Source: Brachionus plicatilis (lineage: Eukaryota > Rotifera > Eurotatoria > Ploima > Brachionidae). From it: a DNA stretch of 64,000 bases. The notes beneath the pieces were generated by a model that worked only from the letters and a program-made list of their open reading frames with translations, was not told where the DNA came from and ran no database searches. Positions 10,704 to 24,900 of the stretch are shown in pieces (positions within the stretch are counted from its first letter, which is position 1; each line of letters opens with the position of its first letter). Location: contig QEOQ01000493.1 in the NCBI GenBank assembly GCA_010279815.1, positions 124,001 to 188,000 of the forward strand. Reading direction: 5' to 3'. The position numbers were made by a program, and so were the translations under genes.

Positions 10704-13700
10704 TTGACTCAACATATTTTCAGAGACTAACATCAAAAGAATAGAAATTGTTCAAAATTCAGCAGTTTGATCTATTCTAATACTAGAATATGATACTCTT
10801 TTTAGCGTTATACATCACAATGCCTTTAATAATCTGAAATTTCTTACAATCTAAAATCAGCTATGAGAGTTTATTGAGAGAAATGTGGGTGTAAGATTTA
10901 GTCATTATATTTTTTGAATCTTATTACGTTTCAAGACTTTTCGATTTATTTTCGTATTCTATTCTATTTTTATATCATTTATCTAATTTTACTTTAATTA
11001 TATCTATTTATTTATTTATCTATTAATAAATTTGTATCGAGCAATTACTCCTTTTTGAATAATAAAAATGTACTGAGCTAAAATAAAATTTTAATTTCAG
11101 TTTAAATGAAAAATAAAAGAAAAAAATATACAAAACAATCCAAAATAATTGAAATAAGAGTGGAAAGGTACAGAAAGGTCAATGTTTTGGACAACTCGGA
11201 AAAGAAAGAACAAAAAAGAATGATAACAATTGCTCAAGGTAGTTGTTTGTTCATTTACAATCAAAATTTTAGCTCCGTTTTGTTTTATCTTATTTTTTTA
11301 AATGAAATACTCAATGGTCGATAGAGTTTTTAAAATTTCATAGATCATGTGACAGATCCATTTCAAAGAAACACTTTTATGAAATTGGTATCATAAAATT
11401 TATTAATTTAGATAGAAAAAATACATATAAATGGTAAGCCATTGTAACATGGGTATTTAATATGGATTTACAAGTGCCTTACATATGGTAATTTTATGCT
11501 AAGCTTGGCAATTTTTTTTAAATTTAGTTTAAGGAGGATGAAGAAAATTTCTAAATTATGATGAGAAATATAAAATAAATTAGTTAAAACTTTATTTTAG
11601 TAGAATCTGAACTGAAGTATTAAATTAAGTACCATTTTGTTAAAAAATATATTTTTTGTCATTCTTTAATGCTGTAATTTGAATTATTCAGTTTATCAAC
11701 AAGCTTAATTTTATTCCTAGTGAGTTAATTTTATTTTCTCTGTTCTTTAAAAATTAATATATTCTATTGGTCATCAAATTCTTTGAAAATTTTTAAATGA
11801 AAAGCTTTCACAGAATAAAAAATATTTTCATTAGGAATTTTTAAAAGAAGTCAAATGTGACTCTCGTGCTTTGAATGTTGAACTCAAAAGGATGCAAAAA
11901 TGATACCATCGAGGCTTTTATTTCCTAGATGATACTCTTGACAAATTTAAGCAATAAAAGCTACAAGAGCTTTTAAAATCAATTAAATATTTAGTGATTA
12001 AGTAATCGAAAAAGCAACACTCGATTTACTCACTTAAAATTCTACGTGATATTAATCAATTATGCTTGGTAAAAGCATTTTCCGATTTTTTTTAAAAAAT
12101 TTAAATTGCTGAGTTAAATTGGCGTAAAATTGCACAAAAGCTCAGTGAGAAAAAAAATAATAGCACAATTGGGTGCTATTTGGTTTATTTTAACAGTTAA
12201 TTTTCTATTAAAATTGAATTTAGTTTTAAATTTTTATTTTGGTAAAACATGAAAAATTTTGACGGAAAGCGAAAATTTATGTAATTAACCCACAATTTAA
12301 AAAATAATTGAAAAAATTAGGAAAAGTTAGATTTATTATTATTGAAAAAAACAAGAAAATTTAAAATAGCAAAATAAGAATGGGAAAAATATAATAAAAA
12401 ATTATTTTATTTATTCATTAGATAAAATCAACCTCCTTAGAATGAGAAGTAGTACAAAAAAAAATTAAAAATTAAAAATTAAGTTACTGACGTAAGAAAA
12501 TAAAAAAAAGAAGTGAGAAAAAAGATATAAAAAATGATATTTAAATTTACAAAATTTTAGTATTGAAATTTCTTGAAAGTAAATTAAGGTTTTCAATTTA
12601 ATGATTTAAATCCAATGTTTGAATGCCTATTTATTATAAATAATAAAAATTAATTTTATTTCCAAATTACTGTTGATGATATCAAAGTAAATATATTAAG
12701 TCTGGGTATTTTTGCGTATCATGTTATCATGAATGAATCAAATAAAAAATAATCAAACGCTTTTAAGTTGAAAACTTATTGTTCTTGGGTCTCAAATGAA
12801 TTTATTCAATTTAATTAGATTGAATTAACATCATGATGCTCTAGAGGGCTTATATGACATAGCTATAAAAGACTAGTATCAAATAAATTTTGATTATTTT
12901 AATTAAAGTTAGCTTAAAATACTGCTAGTTCATTGACAAAAGAAATACTAGTTTTAAGATAAAACTAAAATTTTTTACAATTTTTACATTATTTTTTGTT
13001 GCTGAGAAAATTCTAATTTGTTCAATAATTTAGATACGCAATACTATTGAGAGTATTGAACAGTTTGTGCGATTAATAACAAGCTAGATTTCAATACAAT
13101 TAATTCTAATTAAACACAATATTCTAAAGTTGAATTAGACTCAGTTCTCATTTAATAAATCAATAGAAGTATTTTTTAAAAAAATTTAATTCAGGATCGG
13201 TTTGAATCAAGGGAAATGTTTCCTGATAAAAAAAACAATTATTTAAAACAAAAAAAAGGAATTTATTAAAAAAAAATAGACACCTTTTTGGAAATTATAA
13301 TTCTTACTCCCACAAATAGAAAACTAAAATGCTTTTTTTTAAAAAAAAAAGTTTAAAAACAAAAAAAGTTTAAAAATTTTCACTAAAATCAAGATTTTAG
13401 TGAAATTTTGATAAAAAAATTAAAACATACATTATTTTAAGTCCAAATAAGAGGTATTTGCAGGAATTAAGAAATGTTTATTCTTTTTTATTTTTAATTG
13501 AATTTTAAGGTATTAAAAGAGCATTAATATCTTAGAGTTTAGAGGGTGTCCAAGTAATTTTTTTTCAGGACTTTTGTCAAATATTTTATTTGAATCAACC
13601 ATCATTATTTGTTTCAAAAGCCAATAATAAAAAAATTCATATTCAGTTAATTATGCAGTTATATCTTTTAAAAATATAGTGTGAGAAAAAAACACCCAGG

Positions 13701-16700
13701 TAGGTTGGAGCGGAATATGGTCCTTCCTTTCAGTCAAACGTTTATGAGTTTTTTTGCAAGGAAATTCTAAAAATAAATTAAGTTAAAAGGCAAAATTTGG
13801 AATCAACCAAAAATACCTAATAAAAAAAGAGTAAAAAGAAAATATAAAATCAGTCTTGAAATTGGTCGTCAAAGTTTTCTAATTAGTAACTAAATGTTGT
13901 CTGAAAGGAATCTACTTCCGCTCTTAAGTAATTTAAGAAATCAAATCTGACATATTTGAATGCAAAATTTAAGGAAACCAAGATAAAACAGGAAATGTAA
14001 CTGACTTAATATGTTCATGAATCAAAGTTCTCCTGATTAGGAATACACAAAATATTAAATTGAATCTCTAGGTTTCTTAAATTTATAAAGTTTCGCAAGC
14101 ATGCGATTCAGATCAATTTTTGGCAACTAAAATATCATTTAAATTTTTTCATCTTAGTCTTTGATTTTTTTTTCAAATTGTCTTAGAATGAATACCGATT
14201 TTTTGCTGAAATTTTCATTCAATACCAAATTCTTAAATATCATCGAAAAATAAAAAAAAATGAACAAATTATGTTTGTTTATCTGAAATTTGTTTAAAAA
14301 AATGATAAAATAGTTTATGAACCTGATTAGTCTAGTTTGAATCGAATTTTGTATGTTTCAATACCTAAAATCATTGGTTTCGTACCAGAAGCACGATTAT
14401 CTTTCGATAAGTATAAGCTTATCTAGGCTACAAAGCAATACAGTCTTGTTATCGATTGATTAAACTAGCTATTCTCATGACGCAAATAATTTAGAGCTTT
14501 AAATTATACAATTAATTTAAATATCCAGTGCAAGTACGAGCCAGCTAAATAATTTTTAAATAAACTTTAAACTAATTTATTAAATGGATTGCTTAAAACG
14601 ATGCGTTCAATTGAGATTGTTACTATTTTGTTTTTTTATCTTGTTATTTATTTCAAAAAATAGTTCAATTCATTAAAAGCCTATGGATATGAAAACTTGC
14701 TCTATTGCAGCTATTTCTGAAAAAAAAATAATTATTATAATGGTAAATCGGTCAAGCTTTTCAGTAGGTTTCTGCCAGTTCGGACTCAGTAGGTTTAATT
14801 TTGCTAACTTTTGGAAAAATTCATGCACCTCTTATTCAGAACTCTGATTAGGAGTATTGAAAATTTGTTTGTTTTTATTTTACTCACACAAACCATTGCG
14901 TGATCCCCGCATTTTCTTTTATTTAGTTCAGAATTTGCTTGAATATAGAGACTGCGTGTGTGGCCTGAATTAATGTTTTCATGATAGGTTCTGTCTCAGG
15001 CATCAGTTCGATTCCGCACTAAAGAGATTATGTCAGAAAAAGATTTTAATTTTGAAAAAAAATTCATTTCTGATTCATCAATTTTTACTTGTTTTTTCAA
15101 TTATATTATTATTATTTTTTTCTAATTTAATTTAAAAAAAGGTCAAATTTTTCAAGTTTTAGAATCTTCAATTCTTTTAATATTTGAATAAAATTAAAAA
15201 AAGACATTGGATTGTGTCAGAATTATTTGTCATCTTTAAATACTTTTTAACAAAAAGTATGAAAAAAACAATGGCGGGGATTTAAATTTATTTATTTTTC
15301 TCAAGGCATGCAAGCATAATTTTTGGAAAACATTTGATTAATTGAAATTTGTTGACTTCTGGTTCAAGAACAACTTTATGACTTTAGATTTTAAAACAAT
15401 GATTATTAGGGCTTTATAATTAAAAGTCTAATCATCTGAAATGTATCTAAATTTTGTGACAAAAATTTACCTATTTTCATAATAGAGTATGTGTATTTTA
15501 ATTTTGTCTCGACTTAAAATGGCAACAAATTCCGAGGACTTTATTTAAAAAAAAACAACAAATTAATTGCGTAAAAAAAAATTTGAGAGTATAAAAACAT
15601 CCCTGAGGCTTCTTTAAGTATTAATTTAATTGAAGTAATTAAATTACTTGTCTGCTGTTTTATGTTTAATTTTAAAGAATTTTTTTGATTAAAAATTAAT
15701 TTTTAGTTACAACTGTTGCAAAAGTTAAATTAATTAGAAAAAATGAGGTACAGATTTTCCAAAGAAAATAAGATCGCCATGACATGTTATTCCCCTTTTT
15801 ATTTGCAAAATTATGGATCAAGAAAAGCAATTTTTGAGATAATTCGCTTAAGATTTTATCATTCATAATATTGTGCTGCAAATGTTCAACTAATTTAGAG
15901 CTTAAATTACCTAGGCATAATTTTAAATTGGCTGCAACAGAATCATAAAAATTTAAAAAGCATTCATATTTTTATTGGAATTTAATATTTAAACTGATTC
16001 AAATCGATTAAATAATCGATCGTGATAATCAAAAGCTTTTGCATGAAATTATTTAACTAAAATATTTAGCTTAGCATTAATAAACTACCGTCTGCTATCA
16101 AATCAAGATCTAATGTTAGAAAAATTCTTTTTTTTCATTTTAATGATAAATCTTTTTTATTTTTAATAGTTCAAGGAACACACCGAAACAATATTGAAGA
16201 AATAAAAAATATATATTTTGATTTAAATTTTTTAAATTATTTGAATTTAAAATTATTTTAAATTAAAATAATTGATTTTTATTTTTAAATTTGATTTGTT
16301 AAATTTATTCTTTAGGGTCCGAGCTAAAAATAATTTCATAATTAGCGAAAATGAATCGATAATTTTTAGGAGAAATTTATGATTTTTGTTATCTTAATAA
16401 AAACGAATAGTGAGCCCAATAAATTTTATTTTTTTAATTAAATTGATTGTCGTTCTTCCGTAATAGATTATACAACTTTTGTGATAAAGAACGGAATATT
16501 ACAATTAAGCTTTCTTATTTTACATAAATAATAAGGTTCATTTTAAGCTTGATTGAATCTTTTAAATATATTTAGCCTAATGCCTCGGCTCCAAGAAGCC
16601 AGATATTATTTGATTTTTGAATCACTTTGTCAAATGATTAACTAAATTTAATTTTAAATTTGATTAACACAAAAGGTCTTTTCTTTAGAATAATATATTA

Positions 16701-17950
16701 AAGATAATTGAATGTACCATTAGGCCAGATAAAACCACTTATCATATATTTTATAAAACCAAATAAAATAGAATGATAAAATTTTCTAAAGGATCCGATT
16801 AAAAGAATTATGGAATTAATTAGATAAAAAAAATTTTAAGAGATAAATATTTTGAAATAATACCAGAAAAGTTCAATGCTTAAGCTTTAGTTTTAAAAAT
16901 GCATTTATTTATCTATTCTGAGGCTTTGAGCCAAATTGGTATTAATTCATTCGTTTTTATTTGAGTTAGACGAATTTTCATAGCTAGAGAAACACCAAGG
17001 TTACATGCTGGATTTTTGTCGATTTCTAAGTAAATAACAACTATATTTGTTCATTATTTATATTATTTACAAAAAAATTGAACAATTTATCGATCTAGCT
17101 TTAGGGATAAGTTTCACTATGTTTTTTTTATGGTAGAAATTTATTTTTTAATTCGATGTTTTTTTCTTATTAAATATTAACAAAATCCTCAATTGTCAAG
17201 CTACTTGCAAAATTCAGCCAAATATTTACCTGGCACTCGCTGAAGTTAATTAATTTTCAGATCCCAAAAACAGTGCCACTTGTATAAAAAAAGTATTTAT
17301 AGACTCTGATTTTTTTTAATTTAATTTTATATTTTCTCTTTTTAATAAAATTGTACAAGAATGACCAGGAATTTTTTTCTTCAATATTAAATTAAAATTC
17401 AGACAAGTCTAATTGAAATTCATTCATTTCTGGTTGAAATAATTTCTAATCTTCTTTATTTTAATTGAATTTTCCAGAAAAGCTTCAACATTAATAATAA
17501 AGAATTATCCAGTCGAGCCATTAAGTCATAATCTTTATTAAGATAAATATTTCTAGCGAATATTGAATTAATCATCATTTATTTTATAAACAACGAGTGT
17601 TAGGAATCTTTTAAACCCAGGCGCGTAAGCTTATATTTTATCTAATCTAATTAATAAATAAATTAAGAATTTTTTTCAGCTCATTTTCAACACCATAAAC
17701 AATTTTTTCGTTTGTATTAATTACTATGCCGGAAAAAATAAACTGGAATTAATTTAATAAAAAAATAAAATTAAAAAAGCTTAAACAATTCTTGAATTAT
17801 TTTTTTGAATATTTAATTTAAGGACTTTACTTCGACAAATGTTTTCTTTAACTTTTAAGCAAACAAAAATTTTCATTTTTAGATTTTTTCTCAATTCCTC
17901 AATTAGAATTGATGGAACTTATAAAATTAAATTGAAAAGTGGCGTGTAAA
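10704..17950. other. Large gene-free stretch
   Basis: Over 7 kb with no supported gene. Visible items: T/A-rich simple sequence around 10985-11030; a possible isolated lysine-rich exon at 11101-11238; a decayed, stop-interrupted frame near 11830-12000 that I cannot identify; a perfect short hairpin at 13381-13402; and degenerate relatives of the 10.5-kb element's stem-loop near 13690-13735 and 13895-13925. No tRNA or snRNA was recognised. Confidence 0.5.
13381..13402. repeat. Short perfect hairpin
   Basis: CACTAAAATC and GATTTTAGTG are perfect inverted repeats separated by two bases, and the pairing extends a few bases outward. No nearby gene suggests a function. Confidence 0.6.
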
Positions 17951-20523
17951 ATGACAGTGATGGATAGCAACATAAATCCAAGAGTATTTCAAGACAATTC
18001 AAAATGCGGCTTCACTGAAACTGGCCCAATTCCGAACATGACTTGTCGCAAAAATTCAACTACTGGTTCAATCAATTTTGGCTCAACTGGAATCCCAGCT
18101 TCAAATTTGTCACTAAGTTCAACTTCTTCAGGCTCGTCCTCAATTAACTCACCAACATCGAAAATTTTCGCTCCAAAGCCGGTTTATTCAACCAATTCAA
18201 GCCGTCACAATTCAAACAAGTCATCAGCTTCACCTCAGAGCAGCAGGCGTCCCAGTGGCAACTCGATTACAATCAAGATAATATCGGAAAACAATGACAC
18301 AGTTTGGGATGACAGCATTAGAGAAAGCGACTTGAATACTTTTGATGAAGAGGAAGTTGAGCGGGAAAGAGAGTATCAAAAGGACAGAGATGAAGGCGAA
18401 GACACAAGCTCAAACTCCAACACCAATGAATACTCTCCGGGCGGATCAGGAAAGCACAAAAAGCTCAAGGAGCGCAAAAAATTGGTCAGAAGTTCAGCAC
18501 AGCAGCATCATCATTTGACCTACCAGGAGTCCGAGGATTTGATCGAGGAACAGCCCACATATCATGAATTTAAAGAAAATCTTGGCAAAAATATGAACAG
18601 TGCCTTTGATGAGCTGTTTGCGGCCGCAGAGTCCGGCAATAGCAGTGTCAGTGCTATGATTGAGGCTAAAATGGCCGCACAAGCTGCAGCAGCTGTTTCG
18701 AATGATCCCGCACAATCTCTTAGACCATCAGGACCATTTAGACAAACGTCTGGTTTGATTCGAACTACCGGAAGTTTTAAATATCCCAGAAAAAATGAGG
18801 AAAGAACAAATTCAAGATCTACTTTATATGAAAATTCGAACATGGCTAATCGGATTACCAATAATTTAAAGTCCGAGTGCTATCTGGGTTCGCCCAAACA
18901 GCTGACAAGGTCCTGTAGTTGCAAGAGACCAAGTAGTTTTAAAAAAATGCGCTCAAAAAATGCGTCACCAAATCGACCATCGCCTAACAATGAAACGGTG
19001 GTGTTTGTAAACAGTGTGCCAAACTGGGACATTACACCAACTGAATCAACTTCAAGAAGAGGAACTCAATTTTCAGTAAATGTTAATCCTGGTCGCAGAA
19101 CAAGCAGCTTGCCGTTCGAGAGTTTTATGGGGCCCCAAATTCAGGCAGTTTCGCCCGAGGATGAACAAACTGAGGTCTATAGGGTAAGGCAATTTGTTAC
19201 CAACAAAGGCTCAGTCATAAATCGTGGCGATTCATTCAAGCGTTCATTCAAGCGGAGCACTCAATCAATATCGTCAACTTCAAAAAAAGACACTTCTCCG
19301 ACATTTCAAGACAACAACACCTTAACTATACCTGATAGTCCTGATGCAAACACTTATGCTAGCAATGGAAGTCAAATAAATGAGACCAGCTTTGTCAACA
19401 GCGAGCAAATGTCTGTCACCAAAGTACCAGAAACCAGCCAACAGATCATACCACCCATAATTGTCCAAAATCAAGACTCGATCAAAACTTATGTTGTTTA
19501 CATACTTGGCGCATCGACTGTTGGCAAAAATGCGCTCATAAAACAATTCAAAACGTCGGAATACAGCGGAATTTATGAAATTTCCAACACTTTGCCAAAT
19601 GGTATTTTTTATTTAATTTTTAAATTTTAAATTTTTTAATTTTATGGCTTAGAAGATGAGCACGATGAGGGCGTTAGTGTTCTTCTGGACGGAATTGAAT
19701 CAAAACTTCAGTTTGTGTCAATGGACATAGACATGATAAAGCCAAGTAGTCTAAGTGAAATCACTCAGGATAATGATGCTTTTATCATAGTCTATTCGAT
19801 TTGTGACAAGTCTAGCTTTGGTGTAGCTGTTGAAATATTGAAATCGGTCAGGTCTAGTGAGTTTAAGAGTCAGCCTGTCATTTTGGTCGGAAACAAAAGT
19901 GACCTGGTGCGAAAAAGATCAATTAGTCGCGAAGGTAATTTAAATTACTCGTGTTTGACAGACTACTCAAGCATTTTTTTTTAGATGGCAGGTGCTTGGC
20001 CCTCAAATTTGGTTGCAAATTTGTGGAAACTTCAGTGGCAATAAATGACAAAATTGATGATCTTCTTGCTGGAATTCTAAAGCAGATTAGAATTAAAGAA
20101 TCGGCTGATAAGGAAAATAAGACCGATGACAGTGATATTCAATTTGTCATCAGTCAACTACAAGCTGGCAGAAATAAGAAGCATAGCAGGAACTTATCCG
20201 ATGCACAATTGAATGATATTGTCAAAAAGTCGTCTAATCACTCTACTTGGTTCAAGTCAAATACGCTTACCAAAAAATTTTTCAAGACACCAAAAAATCG
20301 CGAATTGCTTCGCTCTGATAGTGACAAATCGAAAAATTCAACTCGGCTAGTCCTGAAGAACACAAACTCAAACAAGAATGAATATTTAAATAATAGTTCT
20401 TTTTTTCACAAAATTTTCAATAGTTTTTTCAAAAAAAAGTCGACCAATTCAGATAAGCACTCTGTTGAAAACCTTTTTAGCCTGCCAGTTAATTCAAAGA
20501 CACAAAAGCTAAAGGAAAAGTAG
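17951..20523 (+). CDS. RGK-family (Rad/Rem/Gem) small GTPase with long disordered N-terminus
   Basis: Exons are 17951-19601, 19653-19934 and 19985-20523, with introns of 51 and 50 nt, giving 823 residues. Residues 1 to about 515 are Ser/Asn/Pro-rich and probably disordered. The GTPase core follows: P-loop GASTVGKN, the RGK-typical VSVLLDG segment, no DxxG in switch II (reads SMDIDMIKP), NKSD guanine box, and KFVETSVAINDKIDDLLAGI. The basic C-terminus ends in a motif (KHSVENLFSL) like the RGK C-terminal signature. RGK proteins lack lipidation, bind the calcium-channel beta subunit and inhibit voltage-gated Ca channels; that role here is by homology. Oddity: Asn 527 replaces the P-loop Ser/Thr that coordinates Mg. 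Vertebrate RGKs are about 300 residues; insect ones can be long. The start is the first in-frame ATG after a stop. Confidence 0.9.
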
Positions 20524-21906
20524 ACTTTGAGAGTGAATTGTTTTATTTAAATTGTATCGAGTTTTATTTTGGTCGACTAGAAAATATATTTGCTTCTTCA
20601 GGTTGATTTTAAAAGCCGGTTTTTTTTTCATTAATTTTTCAAAAGAAATTTTGTGTTCTCATCGCATTCATTAAATTTTAAAAGAGATATATATGATAAG
20701 TGTATATAAAGCTAAATCTCAAAGCTTTCAATCAATCAAATAAGAGTTTATTTTTTTATTGATGTTTGATTTAAATTATTTTTATTATTTAATAATAAAT
20801 CGAATTTTGCCGGAATTTTTTTAAAAAAATTTATTCATCTCAAAATTAAAATCTTACATTTTCTAATTATCAAAAGTGTGCTGCAAAAATGTGGCAATTT
20901 TGAATTAACAACAGTCATTTGATATTTGAAAAAAAAATTCACAAAAAATTTTTTTTTCAATATCAATAGTTCTTCTAAAAAATTGAAAAAATCCTATAGA
21001 GAATCATTAAATATTTATTCGGTTATTTACGTGATTTTTGGCTTTGTTTTTTTTATATATGATTAATTATTAAAGTTTCGACGCCAAATTAATTTTAAAA
21101 CGACATTTGCTAGACTTTGAGAATTCAAAAAATGAACTTTTATAAAAAATCATTAGGCTTGTGATGCATTAATTTCAAAAAAAAAATTTTTTTATTCAGT
21201 TTATTAATTATATTAATAAATACCCAAAAAAATAGAAAATTGTCAGACATATTATTTTGAGATCATCCGGGTTTGATCATCAAAGTGGATTTTTCATTTT
21301 TTTAATTTGAAATTTTCCTTTTTTTTAACGAAAAAAAAATTTATAAAAAAACATTGACAAAAGTATACAAAAAAAAAAAATAAAGTATAAAGACATGGAT
21401 AACAAAAAATCAGAATTCATAACAAACAAAACAAAACCAACTCTTGGAATTAAAGAGAACAATGGCAACTTAAAATTAAATTAAAAAGAGCTAATGAAAA
21501 ATTTTACAATCAAAATCAAAGACCTGAGTTGAACAAAATTTTCATGCATCCCTATTTAAATTCATTTTGTTTTGTTAGATCTCTCAATTATTAATTTCAT
21601 AAATTAAGTTCGTTGTTTTTTTTTATTCATTATTAATTTTTTGTTTCATAATTTACTATCGGTGAGATCATTGATGGTTGGCTTTCATTTGCTTGCCGAT
21701 TTGAATATTTATTCACAATCTGACTAGATGACTTCTGATTTTGCCCTTTAAAAAAAAAACAAACTTACATTCCACATGAATAGAAAAAAAAAAGAAATTT
21801 CAACAGACTCAATTGCACAGGATTAATAAGATAATTCTTTTTTAAAATTTTGTAAAAATTGTTTATTTTTTTTTAAATTATAAATGAGAAAATTGAATTC
21901 ATATTT
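20524..21906. other. Convergent intergenic region
   Basis: Contains the 3' ends of the RGK gene (+) and the DAZ/BOULE-like gene (-). It is A/T homopolymer-rich, with no ORF, RNA gene or repeat recognised. Confidence 0.5.
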
Positions 21907-24900
21907 CTAGTCAGTGAGATCAGAATGTTTAAAATTACTTTTTTGATTGTTGTGTGCCGAACGATTTTGCGAACTGCTGCTTGACATCATACTGGCACCT
22001 TTTGGAGTCAGAGCCGAGCCATACTGATACATGTACATGTTATTGGGAAAGTTTTGCTTCGGCGAAGTTTGAGTGGTGTGCTGATACTGAACTTGTTGAG
22101 TGCTTTGAGGCACAGAAGACTGTTGGCCAGAATTTAGGTACGATATGGTTGGAAGTTGCAGAAAAGGCATGGGCTGCGAATTTGGCTGGACAAAAGGTGC
22201 TCCCATCATTTGCTGCTGCATGTACATTTGGGACATGATTTGTGGCTGTGGAGCAAAATTTTGTTGATTCGGATACGACTGGTTCATTTGGGAACTAGTC
22301 GAATTTTGACTCGCAATCGGAGCTATTATTTGCACCTGACTCTGACCGGCACTCGGGCCCAATATAGCTCCGTTCGGCGCGTAATAATACGCATAGTATT
22401 GTGAATTTGGCACTTGGGCTAAATAGTAGACCGGCCCAGTGTACTGCTGGGACTCATATTGGTTGATGTGGAGACTTTTTTGCATCATTTCGTCCAACTG
22501 CTCAGCTGCTATTGGATTTGGATTATTGGTGGCTGTTTCAAAAGCATTGAGGATGGTCGACTGAGAACTGGTCGCATTCGAATTTTGTTTTGGACCATCC
22601 GAATTCGAGCCAGTGCTAGTCTGAGTTTGATAGTACGGGTTAAAAGAATGCGGAGTAGCTGGTGCAGACATTTGGCTGGACCGCTGCAAATTGGGATCGA
22701 CAAAAATACCATTTTGGCTTATTGGCAAAGCAGCTGGATTTGTGTAGTAGTAAAAGTTTGGATACATGTACTGGTGCGCATTCTGAACAGCCGGCTGATT
22801 GGCCTTAGGCTCATTGGGGTAAGAGTTTGGTCTAGCTGTATTTGGTATAATCGATGAGTTAACTGATGCTGTTTGATTGGCATAGCTGGCCACTGTCTCG
22901 GCCGCGTTTGCTACACTACTGTGACTTTGGCTGTTGAGATTGTAGTTTTTGGAGCCGGATGAGAAAGGACCATGGGGCTTTGTGTCCGGATAGACAGCGC
23001 CAATGACAGAGCCAACATAATTGCTGGCGTTCATATTTGTATTTATTTTGAGCATTTCTGAATTTTTCATGTTCCGTGGATAGTTTTGTTTTGGGTTGTG
23101 TCTGGGATTTTTAATTGGTGATATGGGATTTGAATGATTTCCATAGTAAAAAGGTGACGTCATTTGAGACTGAGAGCGGGAATTCGAAGTTTGAACAGTC
23201 AATGGTTCTGTCTGAAAATTTCTATTGCTCTTTTGGTAATTGGGACGCGGAAAGTTGGCAGCTCTGGCTTGAGTATTTGGTCTAAATGTGTCTGGCTGCT
23301 TACGGAGCATTTTTTGGTCCACATTTTTGTTGTTGTTCGAGTCTAGGCTCTGTCCATCCAGCTTGGTTTCATTTGATTTGTTCAAGTTAGAAGATGAGGC
23401 CGATTTGGAAGAGTTGCTCGAGGCTGAGGAGCTTGAAGAGAATATTATTGAGTCTTTTTCGCTTTGGTTGATAGCTGTCAGTGTGGTCAACTCGGAATTG
23501 AGGATGGTTACCGAGCTGGCCGATGAGACCACCTGGCTTTTTTGTTTGGTTTCGTCATTTGGCTCTGACTGACACTGTGAGGAGGCAGATGAAGCCGAAG
23601 ATGATGAGGCTATTTCATTGACAGTGTCGGCACATGGCGGCTCAGAGCGAGATATAGAAGGAGTGGGTGTCATGATGCACAGATCGGACTCTTCACCAGT
23701 TGGCGAGCCGTAATATGCTATGGAAAAAATTCTTTACTTAAAAATTGTCAACCAGAAAAAAAAAGAAGAAGATAAATACCTATATCGACTTGATTTGTGT
23801 AGTGAGTATTTTGATGTACGAAATTTTGGTTCGTGTAATTTTTATGGCTGTTGTATCGTCGGTAAGCATTGGATATTTTTAGTTTTGTGTTTTTGAATAT
23901 TAAATCCGAATTTAGATTTAAAAACTTGCTCACTTCGTTCTCTGAGTCAAAAGTGACAAAGCAAATTCTTAACAAAAATTAATTTTGATATTAATTTTTT
24001 TATTTTTTTTTTAATTAAAATACAGTTTATTTAAGCCTAATAGATAGAGTTTAAATAAAATATTTTCCGAGATCAATCAACTAGTGATAGGGCAAAGTTA
24101 ATAGCATTTTAAATAGAAAAAAGTAATCTCAAATTTTTTTGGATTAATTTTTCTTTTTTTATTAAATTAAAAACAAAATGCTTTTCTCCCTCAAAACTAG
24201 AAGGTCCGCATTTTTAGTTTTAAATATAGCTTGTTCTGTTAAATCCAAAAATCAATATATTTTTTAATTAATAAAAAAATGAATTATTCATGTCATTATC
24301 ATGTTCTGAAAAAATAAAATTCTTACTTACATCCTAATATTTCAAGAATCTAAAAGAATTTTTCAACTTTTTAAATTATTCAACCATATATGAAAACATT
24401 AATTCAGACTGAACTTTGATTATTTTCTTTCTCATAAACACTTAAACTAAAATTAAAATAAAGTAATTCCCAAAATTTTAAAATTTTTTTAGACCCAAAA
24501 CTAAGTCAAATACTTTTTAGTGTAAAAAACTAACTTGAACCAGAATTTAAGATCTTAATATCAAAGTTAAAATATCATTAGTAATAATCTCTATGAAATT
24601 ATAATTTATTTTATATTTTTAAAAATTTATTTTAGTTTTATGATAAGAAATTCAAATTTTCAATCAATTGAAGAAGAGTGCACGATGAAAAAAAAGGAAG
24701 TTAAAAAAGTAAGCTAAGTTTACTAACCCCTTTGTACTTCCTCTAAATCTTCCAATGTACTTAATGTCAACGATGTGATTTTGTCCACAAATTCCGGTTA
24801 AATATTCCCTCAGTTCTTCATCAGTAGTCTATAAAAAAGATATAGTTTAAAAGGCTTCAGTGCGACTAAACGTTTACCTCTGGTATTCCGCCAACGAATA

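Noticed and set aside
11101..11324. Lysine-rich ORF with an upstream acceptor-like AG and a donor-like GT at 11239
   Set aside because: Could be a first coding exon, but no partner exon or recognised protein follows within 6 kb, and the composition is typical of AT-rich chance frames.
14990..15020. tRNA-like B box (gttcgattcc)
   Set aside because: The flanking bases cannot form a T-arm stem and no matching acceptor stem or A box is present.
21954..23572. Several plus-strand frames opposite the DAZ/BOULE-like last exon
   Set aside because: Antisense shadows of Ser/Asn/Gln codons in the real exon.
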